In this document: in pieces, positions 1 through 5,732 of the stretch
Layout of the letters: every line of letters begins with the position of its first letter
Numbering within the stretch: position 1 is the first letter of the stretch
Assembly: GCA_022360105.1 (NCBI GenBank)
Contig: JAKSDL010000107.1
Location: 1-9,012, forward strand
From: Pseudomonadota bacterium
Lineage (GTDB): Bacteria; SAR324; XYD2-FULL-50-16; JAHJRI01
Reading direction: 5' to 3'
Length of the DNA: 9,012 nt
Notes under the pieces: model-generated
Database searches by the model: none
The model's input: the letters and a program-made list of their open reading frames with translations, nothing else
Told to the model about the DNA's origin: nothing
Translations under genes and position numbers: made by a program

Positions 1-155
1 CCAATATCCTTGATAGCAATCTGAGCACCACGCATATTCGCTCCACAAGTAAAATGTCGAAATCCTTTATCGTCAGTATACAATTTATCTATGGCAAATA
101 GATTTGTCCCTGCCATAAAAAAAAGGGTGAAAACTGCAATAGTCAGTCTTAGCAT
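1..155 (-). CDS. Putative secreted protein, N-terminal part only (runs off the left edge)
   Basis: An open frame of 51 codons runs from the ATG at 155 down to base 1 without a stop. The translation begins MLRLTIAVFTLFFMAGTNLF and then A21; this is a short basic n-region (Arg3), a hydrophobic core of about 15 residues and a small residue at 21, so it reads as a Sec signal peptide with probable cleavage after Ala21. The mature part seen so far is polar and has one Cys (residue 37, in FTCGAN). This start is preferred over Met14 because it gives a complete signal peptide and has GTGAGG 5 nt upstream. The protein is likely exported to the periplasm or outside. The family cannot be recognised from 51 residues. 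A candidate promoter lies at 238-266, so the gene is probably transcribed separately from the dehydrogenase upstream. Confidence 0.7.
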   Translation of the reverse strand, partial: MLRLTIAVFTLFFMAGTNLFAIDKLYTDDKGFRHFTCGANMRGAQIAIKDI

Positions 156-237
156 CTATACCTCACGTAGCTGAATTTTAATGTGTCCCGAAACCATGTT
201 ATGGAAAAGCAAACAATGGACCCGGAACGCTTACGGA

Positions 238-266
238 ATTATAGCTGCCGGAATAGCTATACGCAA
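238..266 (-). promoter_or_regulatory. Candidate sigma70-type promoter with an inverted repeat in its spacer
   Basis: On the minus strand, TTGCGT (266-261) and a perfect TATAAT (243-238) are separated by exactly 17 nt. The predicted start is near 231, leaving a leader of about 76 nt before the secreted-protein ATG at 155. A perfect inverted repeat, TATAGCT-N8-AGCTATA (240-261), covers the spacer and touches both boxes, as expected for a repressor or MerR-like activator site. The -35 box matches consensus at only three of six positions. The promoter call is moderate; the operator reading is inference. Confidence 0.45.
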
Positions 267-439
267 TATCATTGTAGATAGGGTATTTGGATACCGAGCC
301 CTGAGGAATGGACTCGGCCATTATCCACTATCATCAAATTGAAGATTGGAAATCGTAGCCATCCTGAATGCAATGAAGGACCTTTCAGAGCCCGGAGAGA
401 ATCCTCTATTGAAAATATCTTCTTGGCTTCCGATGATCG
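267..439. other. Intergenic stretch with local hairpins, possibly a decayed dispersed repeat
   Basis: No gene is supported between the secreted-protein promoter and the GAPDH 3' end. The stretch holds several short stems: GGTAT-TTGG-ATACC (282-295), CCGAG paired with CTCGG (294-298 and 313-317) and AATGG paired with CCATT around 307-322, plus the odd-centred palindrome CCGATGATCGG (430-440). On the minus strand, phrases such as TCCTTCATTGCATTCAGGAT resemble the degenerate intergenic repeats of many environmental bacterial genomes that read like TTCGCTGCGCTCAGGATGAC. That resemblance is from memory and unverified. A 64-codon frame here (463-269, minus) has no ribosome binding site and no recognisable family. 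Confidence 0.3.
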
Positions 440-461
440 GCATGACATACCCCAGTCATGC
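440..461. promoter_or_regulatory. Perfect 7-8-7 inverted repeat just downstream of GAPDH
   Basis: GCATGAC (440-446) and GTCATGC (455-461) form a perfect 7-bp inverted repeat around an 8-nt spacer, 36 nt past the GAPDH stop codon. As RNA on the minus strand it could form a hairpin, but no U-tract follows, so a classical intrinsic terminator is not supported. Its core, CATGA-N10-TCATG, is also found at 7550-7569 upstream of the enoyl-CoA hydratase gene, which makes a shared protein-binding site possible. Confidence 0.35.
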
Positions 462-496
462 ATGCTTAAGTATATGACATTGATTCAAAATGCGGT

Positions 497-1939
497 CTAT
501 TTGGGATAAACTTCCACTTTCAAGCCAGCCATCTGCTCAACCACCCGAACCACCTGGCAGCTATAGCCGAATTCATTATCGTACCACAGGTACAAAACGC
601 AACGTTTGTCTTCAACGATAGTAACTTGTGAATCTACCACACAAGCGAATCTGGAACCAACCAGGTCTGTAGAAACAATTTCCGAAGAGCTGGTGAAATC
701 TACCTGGTCTTGGATTTCGGAATGAACGGCTTTCAGGCGCAGGAATTCATTCAATTCCTCTTTGGTGGTAGAGGTTTTAAAATTCAGGCTTAACATAGCC
801 ATGGATACGTTTGGCGTTGGAACCCTGATCGCATGAGCAGTCAATTTGCCGGCCAGTTCGGGAACAGCTTTCACAACAGCATTGGCTGCCCCCGTATTTG
901 TCAACACCATGTTCAATGGACCACTACGCCCTCGTCTGTCACCTTTATGAAAATTGTCCAACAAGTTCTGGTCATTCGTATAAGCATGGATGGTTTCCAG
1001 ATGGCCATTCTCAATCCCAAATTTGTCGTTCACCACTTTGAGTACAGGAACAATGGCGTTGGTGGTACAACTGGCTGCCGAAAGAATGGTATCTTCCGGT
1101 TCGATAATATTATTGTTGATACCATACACAACATTTTTAATATTCCCTTTACCAGGGGCTGTTAACAGAACCTTGGCTGCTCCTTTGGACTTGAGATGAA
1201 GTCCCAACCCCTCTTCAGTTCTCCAAACACCGGTATTATCAATCACAATGGCGTTTTTAATGCCATATTGTTCGTAATCGATGGCATCCGGGGAATCTGC
1301 ATAGATAAATTTGATAAAATTACCATTAACGACAATGCCTTCGTTCTCCTCGTCCAGTACAATAGAGCCACTGAACTGTCCATGCACGGAATCGAGTCTC
1401 AAAAGACTTGCTCTTCGTTCGATGGTGTCATTATTCTTTCTTCTAACAACGACAGCCCTGAGCCGCAGCTTATTTCCCCCCCCGGTATTTTCTATCAGCA
1501 GTCGAGCCAACAAGCGACCGATTCGTCCAAATCCGTATAGCACTACATCTTGTGGCTCATCGATTTTCGATCCCTCTTTTCCGATAACGTCTTTTAGTTG
1601 TTCCTTTACAAATTCTTCCGGGCTTAACTTCCTCTCATCCCTTAAATAATCGGTAGTCATCATACCGATATCTATCCGAACGGATGATAAATCCAGTTTT
1701 TCAAGCTCTCGCATTAACGGGATACTTTGCCTGACATAAATTTCCTTATCTTCAATCAAACGCACATAACGATGCGCTTTGATCATTTCGATCACGGAAA
1801 GATTAATGATCGGTCTTCCGTAGATCAGGGTGATAACGTCTCGGTCGCGGTAGAGTTTTCCTACAATTTGAAGCATGTTTTCAGCCAGTTCCTCACGCTG
1901 AATCCAATCCTCCAACATGGTATCTCTTTGTTTATCCAT
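497..1939 (-). CDS. gap: Glyceraldehyde-3-phosphate dehydrogenase, long form with N-terminal extension
   Basis: Catalyses the reversible phosphorylating oxidation of glyceraldehyde 3-phosphate to 1,3-bisphosphoglycerate in the cytoplasm (glycolysis and gluconeogenesis). The 480 residues exceed the usual ~335: residues 1-130 are an extension, followed by a Rossmann fold with GFGRIGR at 136-142 and the catalytic domain with ASCTTN (Cys291) and HAYT (His318). The 27-residue Cys-His spacing equals that of classical GAPDH (149 and 176). Also present are RRGRSGPLN (335-343), the RVPTPNVS motif (372-379) and the C-terminal WYDNEFGYS (452-460). Where NAD-specific enzymes have an Asp after strand 2, this protein has VVVRRK (163-168), so NADP or dual cofactor use is possible (inference). 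The length and domain order match the extended GAPDHs known from Bacteroidota and some other phyla. The start is supported by AGGA 8 nt upstream. Family call is certain; cofactor preference is open. Confidence 0.96.
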   Translation of the reverse strand: MDKQRDTMLEDWIQREELAENMLQIVGKLYRDRDVITLIYGRPIINLSVIEMIKAHRYVRLIEDKEIYVRQSIPLMRELEKLDLSSVRIDIGMMTTDYLRDERKLSPEEFVKEQLKDVIGKEGSKIDEPQDVVLYGFGRIGRLLARLLIENTGGGNKLRLRAVVVRRKNNDTIERRASLLRLDSVHGQFSGSIVLDEENEGIVVNGNFIKFIYADSPDAIDYEQYGIKNAIVIDNTGVWRTEEGLGLHLKSKGAAKVLLTAPGKGNIKNVVYGINNNIIEPEDTILSAASCTTNAIVPVLKVVNDKFGIENGHLETIHAYTNDQNLLDNFHKGDRRGRSGPLNMVLTNTGAANAVVKAVPELAGKLTAHAIRVPTPNVSMAMLSLNFKTSTTKEELNEFLRLKAVHSEIQDQVDFTSSSEIVSTDLVGSRFACVVDSQVTIVEDKRCVLYLWYDNEFGYSCQVVRVVEQMAGLKVEVYPK

Positions 1940-2220
1940 TTCTTTTCCTGTTTCTTAAAAAAAGGCTGGTAAGATGATTTGTTTTCTGGCGGGCAGAACC
2001 CCCCAAGGATCCTTCAAACAATACAACCAATTCTCGTCTGCCTTTAGCGATCTGATTATACTCGCACGATATACCAGTCAGTATGTGATTGAACAATTTG
2101 AAAACCTTAGGGCAGCATGAAGCTGGAGGGATAGTTTTCAATTCGGTAGATCGATTATACATCAACCGAAAGTGAGTTCAATGGCATATTGATTGTGGTA
2201 TTTTGCAGAATCAAGGTGTA
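1940..2220. other. Intergenic region upstream of GAPDH
   Basis: This is the right-hand flank of the GAPDH start and should contain its leader and promoter (candidate -10 at 2055-2060). Two overlapping frames, 77 codons on the minus strand (2165-1932) and 48 codons on the plus strand (from 1974), are open, but neither has a recognisable family or a strong ribosome binding site. I therefore treat the region as non-coding, perhaps containing a decayed sequence. Confidence 0.4.
2055..2081 (-). promoter_or_regulatory. Candidate promoter for GAPDH
   Basis: A perfect TATAAT on the minus strand (2060-2055) follows CTGACT (2081-2076) at a short 15-nt spacing. The leader would be about 110 nt before the ATG at 1939. 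The -10 box is good. The -35 box matches at four of six positions and the spacing is suboptimal, so confidence is low. Confidence 0.25.
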
Positions 2221-2280
2221 GATCCGCTTGAACTCGGGTATATGGTCGATTTAAATCGATGAAACCCGAATTTTTTGATC
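2221..2280. repeat. Nested imperfect palindrome of about 60 nt
   Basis: The centre is a perfect 14-nt palindrome, TCGATTTAAATCGA (2246-2259). It is flanked by TCGGGT (2234-2239) and its complement ACCCGA (2264-2269), and the whole begins and ends with GATC (2221 and 2277). A run of six T follows the outer right arm on the plus strand (2271-2276), so the plus-strand RNA looks like an intrinsic terminator. No plus-strand gene ends here, however; the neighbouring genes hslO and gap both read the other way. It may be an operator, a terminator of an unrecognised plus-strand transcript, or a remnant of a mobile element. Confidence 0.5.
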
Positions 2281-2494
2281 TGTATTTATCAGTGAGCTTT
2301 GAATCGGATCCTAATCACACGCTGATAGTCATCGAAGGTTAGACACCAATGAAGGCTTACGGCAGGATCACTCCTGTAAAACCCATTGATTCGGGCTTTA
2401 CAACTGGTAAATCATTACCGTTCAAAGCTGGAGATTCATTATTCCGGGAAATTTCTTTTTCAGTCAAGGACATTGAGCCCTTTGTTTTCAGCTA
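2281..2494. other. Intergenic region downstream of hslO
   Basis: No defensible gene and no clear terminator for hslO were found here. A plus-strand frame of 70 codons starts at 2349 (AAGG about 11 nt upstream) and ends at 2561 inside the antisense of hslO. It has no recognised family and is considered only as a weak candidate. Confidence 0.35.
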
Positions 2495-3358
2495 CTACGA
2501 CGCAGAAGACTCGTTTATTTGCGATAAAAGCTTCTTAATTTCATCCAAGGTGATCTCATAATTTGCACCACAGAATTCGCAATTCATGTTCAAAGGTTTT
2601 GCCTGATCTATCATTTTTTCCACTTCTTGTTTGCCGAGACTGACAACAGCTGATTCACATTTCTCCTTGGAGCAGACACAGTTGAATTCCACCTGTTTTG
2701 AATCATAAACCCTTACCTTTTCCGAATGAAACAGGCGGTAGAGCAGGGTTTCAAATTCCAGCTCAAGCAGTTCCGGGTTCGTAATTGATTTGGCAAAAAC
2801 CGAGAAGTGTTCCCAGTCTTCAGGTTTTTCTTCATTTTCATGGCCGGGAAGTTTCTGTAGCAGGAATCCGGCAGCGGTTTCTTCATCCGCTGTCAAACGA
2901 ATTTCGGTCGGGAGCTGTTCAGATTGCAAAAAATAGTGTTCCAGGCAACCAGCCAGGTTTTCACCTTCCAAAGGTACAATTCCCTGGTAGCGCTCACCTT
3001 TATCCGGTTCAATGGTAATCGCCAGCTGGGCCTTGCCAATCAACTCCCTGAATGAGTTCTTATCAACATTTCCCTGCCATTTGATTAATCCGCGCAGTTG
3101 CCTGTCATGTGTTGCCTGAACAAGCAAGAGCCTTACGTTTCCTTCGCCTTGTAGTTGCAAGCTGAGCTTTCCTTCGAATTTGATGGTGGCAGAAAGCAGC
3201 ACAGCAGCGCACAGGGCTTCTCCCAATAAAGTCTTTAAAGGGACCGGATAGTCTATATGCCTGGAAACAGCCTGGTAAGAATCACGCAAACGGACAACTT
3301 CTCCCCTTGCGCCTGCATTTTCAATGGTAAATCGTTTTGAAGCATCAAATTCTGGCAT
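2495..3358 (-). CDS. hslO: Redox-regulated molecular chaperone Hsp33
   Basis: A cytoplasmic holdase chaperone activated by oxidation; it binds unfolding proteins during oxidative and heat stress. The 287 residues match the family length. The N-terminal substrate-binding domain (about 1-180) includes the conserved SRHIDYPVPLKTLLGEAL stretch (32-49). A linker follows, then the C-terminal redox switch with CVC (Cys227, Cys229) and CEFC (Cys260, Cys263). This is the zinc-binding CXC-X30-CXXC arrangement that forms disulfides on activation. An extra Cys (234) lies between the pairs. The ATG at 3358 has AGAGGT about 7 nt upstream. It is transcribed towards gap but 555 nt away, so co-transcription is doubtful. 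It is divergent from the nitroreductase gene, another redox-linked function, across a 187-nt shared promoter region. Confidence 0.95.
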   Translation of the reverse strand: MPEFDASKRFTIENAGARGEVVRLRDSYQAVSRHIDYPVPLKTLLGEALCAAVLLSATIKFEGKLSLQLQGEGNVRLLLVQATHDRQLRGLIKWQGNVDKNSFRELIGKAQLAITIEPDKGERYQGIVPLEGENLAGCLEHYFLQSEQLPTEIRLTADEETAAGFLLQKLPGHENEEKPEDWEHFSVFAKSITNPELLELEFETLLYRLFHSEKVRVYDSKQVEFNCVCSKEKCESAVVSLGKQEVEKMIDQAKPLNMNCEFCGANYEITLDEIKKLLSQINESSAS

Positions 3359-3403
3359 CAGTAACCTCTTTGGAAGTTGATCGATTATTCGTTAGGTTAT
3401 ATT

Positions 3404-3409
3404 ATTATA
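3404..3409 (-). promoter_or_regulatory. Candidate -10 box of the hslO promoter
   Basis: A perfect TATAAT reads on the minus strand in an AT-rich stretch, giving a predicted leader of about 40 nt before the hslO ATG. No convincing -35 box is present at 16-18 nt, so a specialised sigma factor or an activator may be involved; that is only inference. Confidence 0.35.
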
Positions 3410-3435
3410 AAACATTGTTAATGAAGGGAAGCACG

Positions 3436-3463
3436 TTGTCTGGGAGTGATTGATTTTGATAAT
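3436..3463 (+). promoter_or_regulatory. Candidate promoter for the nitroreductase gene
   Basis: TTGTCT (3436-3441) and GATAAT (3458-3463) are 16 nt apart and match consensus at four and five of six positions. The predicted start lies near 3470, about 76 nt before the chosen ATG at 3546. This also argues against the in-frame ATG at 3450, which would fall inside the promoter. Confidence 0.35.
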
Positions 3464-3545
3464 GATTTTGTTACTACATCCAGTTTGGCAAGGTCCAAGA
3501 AGTCAAATTTGTGTAGTATTCATTGCAAATTGTCATGGAGTTTCA

Positions 3546-4079
3546 ATGTTTATAGATCTATTAAGACAAAGAAGGAGTGTCAGGAAGTTCCTTGATAAAC
3601 CGGTGGAACGGGAAAAAGTAAATGAGTTGGTGGAAGCAGCCCTCAGATCTCCTTCTTCCAGGGGGTTGAATCCCTGGCAATTTATTATTGTTGATGATAA
3701 AGCCCTGCTTGAAACTTTATCCGCCTCAAAGGAACACGGATCAACTTTTTTAAAAGGGGCTCCTTTTGCCATTATCGTGTGTGCGGACGACTCAATAGAA
3801 ACCTGGATTGAAGACTGTTCCATCGCATCGATTTTGATCCAGCTTTCGGCTGAAGCACTCGGTCTTAAAAGTTGCTGGATTCAAATCAGGGATCGCCAAC
3901 ATGACCGTCTGACTACTGCCAGAGAGTTTGTAGCTGAGCATGTCAAGCTCCCGGCCAATTTAAACATTGAAGCCATTATCGCCATCGGCTATCCTGACGA
4001 AAAAAAACAGCCGCACAAACTCGAAAAGCTTCAGTTTGATAAAATCTGGTTTAACACGTACGGCCAGCCAATGCAGTAA
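3546..4079 (+). CDS. Nitroreductase family protein (FMN-dependent)
   Basis: A cytoplasmic flavoprotein of the nitroreductase fold, 177 residues. It likely uses NAD(P)H to reduce nitro groups, quinones or similar acceptors; the physiological substrate is unknown. The N-terminus has the FMN-phosphate motif RQRRSVRKF (7-15), then ALRSPSSRGLNPWQFIIV (32-49) matching the family pattern A..APS..N.QPW.F, a central helix region with SIASILIQLSAEALGL (92-107), and the C-terminal IAIGYP (145-150). The start at 3546 is chosen because GGAG lies 5 nt upstream and the family motif begins directly after it; the in-frame ATG at 3450 adds 32 residues with no family similarity. The length is at the short end for the family, typical of single-domain types. 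It precedes hisH by 114 nt, so co-transcription with the his genes is possible but not shown. Confidence 0.88.
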   Translation: MFIDLLRQRRSVRKFLDKPVEREKVNELVEAALRSPSSRGLNPWQFIIVDDKALLETLSASKEHGSTFLKGAPFAIIVCADDSIETWIEDCSIASILIQLSAEALGLKSCWIQIRDRQHDRLTTAREFVAEHVKLPANLNIEAIIAIGYPDEKKQPHKLEKLQFDKIWFNTYGQPMQ

Positions 4080-4083
4080 TCAA

Positions 4084-4102
4084 AACCGGGTTTACCCTGG
4101 TT
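4084..4102 (+). terminator. Hairpin after the nitroreductase stop, weak terminator candidate
   Basis: AACCGGG (4084-4090) can pair with CCC plus GGTT (4095-4102) around a TTTA loop with one bulged T. It begins 5 nt after the stop codon. No T-run follows on the plus strand, so efficient intrinsic termination is doubtful and read-through into hisH is possible. Confidence 0.25.
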
Positions 4103-4193
4103 TCCTCAAAAAAACAATCCAACGTTGTCTCGGATCGCCTGCTGTAACCTGCAGATGGGCCTCTCACAAATCCGGCACAGAAGGTACAAAAAT

Positions 4194-4808
4194 ATGATAA
4201 CAATTGTAGACTATGATGCAGGTAACATTCGCAGTGTAAAGAGAGCCTGTAATCAAGTGGGAATAGAATCGATCATTTCCAAAGATCCGGACGAGGTAAT
4301 TAAAGCAGAAAAAGTCATCTTTCCGGGAGTCGGTGCTGCTGCCAGCGCTATGGAAACGCTGAAACGACGAGGCCTGGATCAAGCATTCAAGGAAGTGGTA
4401 GCCAAAGGAGTGCCCACCCTCGGCATCTGTATAGGAGCCCAGATTATTCTGGAGCGCTCCGAAGAAAGTGATACGGAGTGCCTGGGTTTAATACCGGGAC
4501 AGACCAAACGCTTTGATCTCACCGATCCTTCACTTAAAATTCCCCATATAGGCTGGAACGGGGTCAATGTCACCAAGTCTCACCCATTGCTGGAAGGCAT
4601 CGAAAACGGCGACGAGTTCTACTTTGTTCATTCATATTTTCCGAATCCCAGCAGCGAACAAGACATATATGCTGTCAGCGAATACGAAAAGCCATTTTGT
4701 TGTGCCCTCGGAAAAGACAATTTGTTTGCTACTCAATTTCATCCTGAAAAAAGCGGAAGATTCGGATTGGAACTACTCAGGCGATTTTCAAGCTGGGAAA
4801 GCAACTGA
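4194..4808 (+). CDS. hisH: Imidazole glycerol phosphate synthase, glutaminase subunit HisH
   Basis: A class I glutamine amidotransferase that hydrolyses glutamine and channels ammonia to HisF, which makes imidazole glycerol phosphate and AICAR in histidine synthesis. The 204 residues are typical. Visible motifs are IVDYDAGNIRSV (4-15), FPGVGA (43-48, oxyanion region), GICIGAQ with nucleophile Cys79, PHIGWN (117-122), FYFVHSYF (142-149) and FATQFHPEKS with His183 and Glu185 completing the triad. The more usual nucleophile context is GICLGMQ, so the Ile and Ala are mild variations. The start at 4194 has GAAGGT about 8 nt upstream; extending to the in-frame ATG at 4125 would add 23 residues absent from the family. 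hisF follows after a 143-nt AT-rich gap. Confidence 0.95.
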   Translation: MITIVDYDAGNIRSVKRACNQVGIESIISKDPDEVIKAEKVIFPGVGAAASAMETLKRRGLDQAFKEVVAKGVPTLGICIGAQIILERSEESDTECLGLIPGQTKRFDLTDPSLKIPHIGWNGVNVTKSHPLLEGIENGDEFYFVHSYFPNPSSEQDIYAVSEYEKPFCCALGKDNLFATQFHPEKSGRFGLELLRRFSSWESN

Positions 4809-4951
4809 ACATGTTAAATTTAAGATTTTATATTTGGGAATTTATCCTATCAGGCCTCGACATAATTCCAATACAAATCACAGTTAAAGCCTTAAGTCAG
4901 GAAATATTAAATTCAAAATCCCCAAATTTACAATGTCAAAAGGAGTGATAG
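4809..4951 (+). other. AT-rich hisH-hisF spacer with a long-range inverted repeat
   Basis: The 143-nt gap is long for two subunits of one enzyme. TAAATTT (4815-4821) and ATTTT (4825-4829) are complementary in order to AAATTTA (4924-4930) and AAAAT (4915-4919), so the spacer RNA could fold into a stem enclosing about 85 nt and ending shortly before the hisF ribosome binding site. AT-richness makes such matches easy by chance. Confidence 0.25.
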
Positions 4952-5731
4952 ATGCTCAGCAAAAGACTGATTGCCTGTCTCGATGTAAGGGAAGGTAATC
5001 TTGCAAAAAGTGTAAAATTTGTAGATACCAAGGATATTGGTGACCCGGTGGAAAAGGCGATCGAATATTATGACGATGGATTGGATGAACTGGTATTTTA
5101 TGATATCACTGCCTCCAGTGATAAGCGTGATATCATGATCGAAACCGTAGAAGAAGTAGCTTCCAAAATATTTATTCCGTTCTCTGTCGGTGGAGGCATT
5201 CGCTCGGTAGCCGATGCGACCAAATTGAGAATGGCCGGTGCAGAGAAAATCAACGTCAATACGGCAGCTGTCAAAAGAAAGGAACTCATTGCAGAATGTG
5301 CTTATGCTGTAGGAAGCCAGAGCACCATTCTCTCTATGGATATCAAGCAGGTGGAAAAATCCGATCAAATTCCATCCGGTTACGAAATTGTCATCAACGG
5401 CGGCCGCACCCCAATGGGAATCGATGCATTGGCCTGGGCCATAGAAGGCGAAAAGCTGGGTGCAGGAGAGTTGGTTGTAAACTCTATCGATGCCGATGGA
5501 ACCAAAGCGGGATACGAAATCAACCTGACCCGGATGATCGCAGAAGCTGTTTCAATCCCTGTTATCGCCTCCGGGGGCGCAGGAAAACCGGAGCACTTGT
5601 ACGAAGTTCTGACGGAAGGCAAAGCAGATGCTGCCTTAGTCGCTTCCATGGTCCATTTCGGTGAATATAAATGCAGTGAATTAAAACAATACCTCCATGA
5701 TAAGGGTATTAAGATGCGGATGAGATATTAA
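4952..5731 (+). CDS. hisF: Imidazole glycerol phosphate synthase, cyclase subunit HisF
   Basis: A (beta/alpha)8-barrel cyclase that uses ammonia from HisH to convert PRFAR to imidazole glycerol phosphate and AICAR. At 259 residues it is slightly longer than Thermotoga HisF (253). Catalytic Asp11 (CLDV) and Asp130 (SMDIK) are present. The ammonia-gate residues Arg5, Glu46, Lys99 and Glu173 (Glu167 in Thermotoga) are kept, as are Gln123, VGGGIR (79-84), SIDADGT (178-184) and ASGGAG (206-211). The shift from 167 to 173 reflects about six extra residues in the loop after Asp130. [14 protein letters not shown] (19-32) differs from the common KGVNF version; I recall it in HisF sequences from several phyla, but this is unverified. 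A strong AAAGGAG lies about 7 nt before the ATG. The stop is one base from the next start, implying translational coupling. All key residues are intact, so a true histidine role is favoured. Confidence 0.95.
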   Translation: MLSKRLIACLDVREGNLAKSVKFVDTKDIGDPVEKAIEYYDDGLDELVFYDITASSDKRDIMIETVEEVASKIFIPFSVGGGIRSVADATKLRMAGAEKINVNTAAVKRKELIAECAYAVGSQSTILSMDIKQVEKSDQIPSGYEIVINGGRTPMGIDALAWAIEGEKLGAGELVVNSIDADGTKAGYEINLTRMIAEAVSIPVIASGGAGKPEHLYEVLTEGKADAALVASMVHFGEYKCSELKQYLHDKGIKMRMRY

Positions 5732-5732
5732 A

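Noticed and set aside
440..461. Intrinsic terminator of GAPDH
   Set aside because: A good stem but no U-tract on the minus-strand RNA and only 7 bp; kept as a generic inverted repeat.
269..463. A 64-codon minus-strand frame
   Set aside because: No Shine-Dalgarno, no family, overlaps hairpins and repeat-like sequence; better explained as non-coding.
833..1649. Several plus-strand open frames of 69-114 codons opposite the GAPDH gene
   Set aside because: They lie antisense to a well-supported GAPDH, lack ribosome binding sites and have no recognisable family; they are by-products of its codon usage.
1932..2165. A 77-codon minus-strand frame overlapping the GAPDH start
   Set aside because: It would overlap the GAPDH start and ribosome binding site, has no family I can name and no good start signal.
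3450..3545. Upstream ATG giving the nitroreductase 32 more residues
   Set aside because: The extra residues do not match the family, and the ATG falls inside a candidate promoter; the ATG at 3546 has GGAG at proper spacing.
4125..4193. Upstream ATG giving HisH 23 more residues
   Set aside because: HisH proteins begin at the MITIVDYDAGN motif, and the ATG at 4194 has its own ribosome binding site.
4952..5731. Idea that HisF/HisH here belong to an LPS-modification pair instead of histidine synthesis
   Set aside because: All catalytic and ammonia-gate residues are intact and no sugar-amidating or LPS gene is nearby; the histidine role is simpler.
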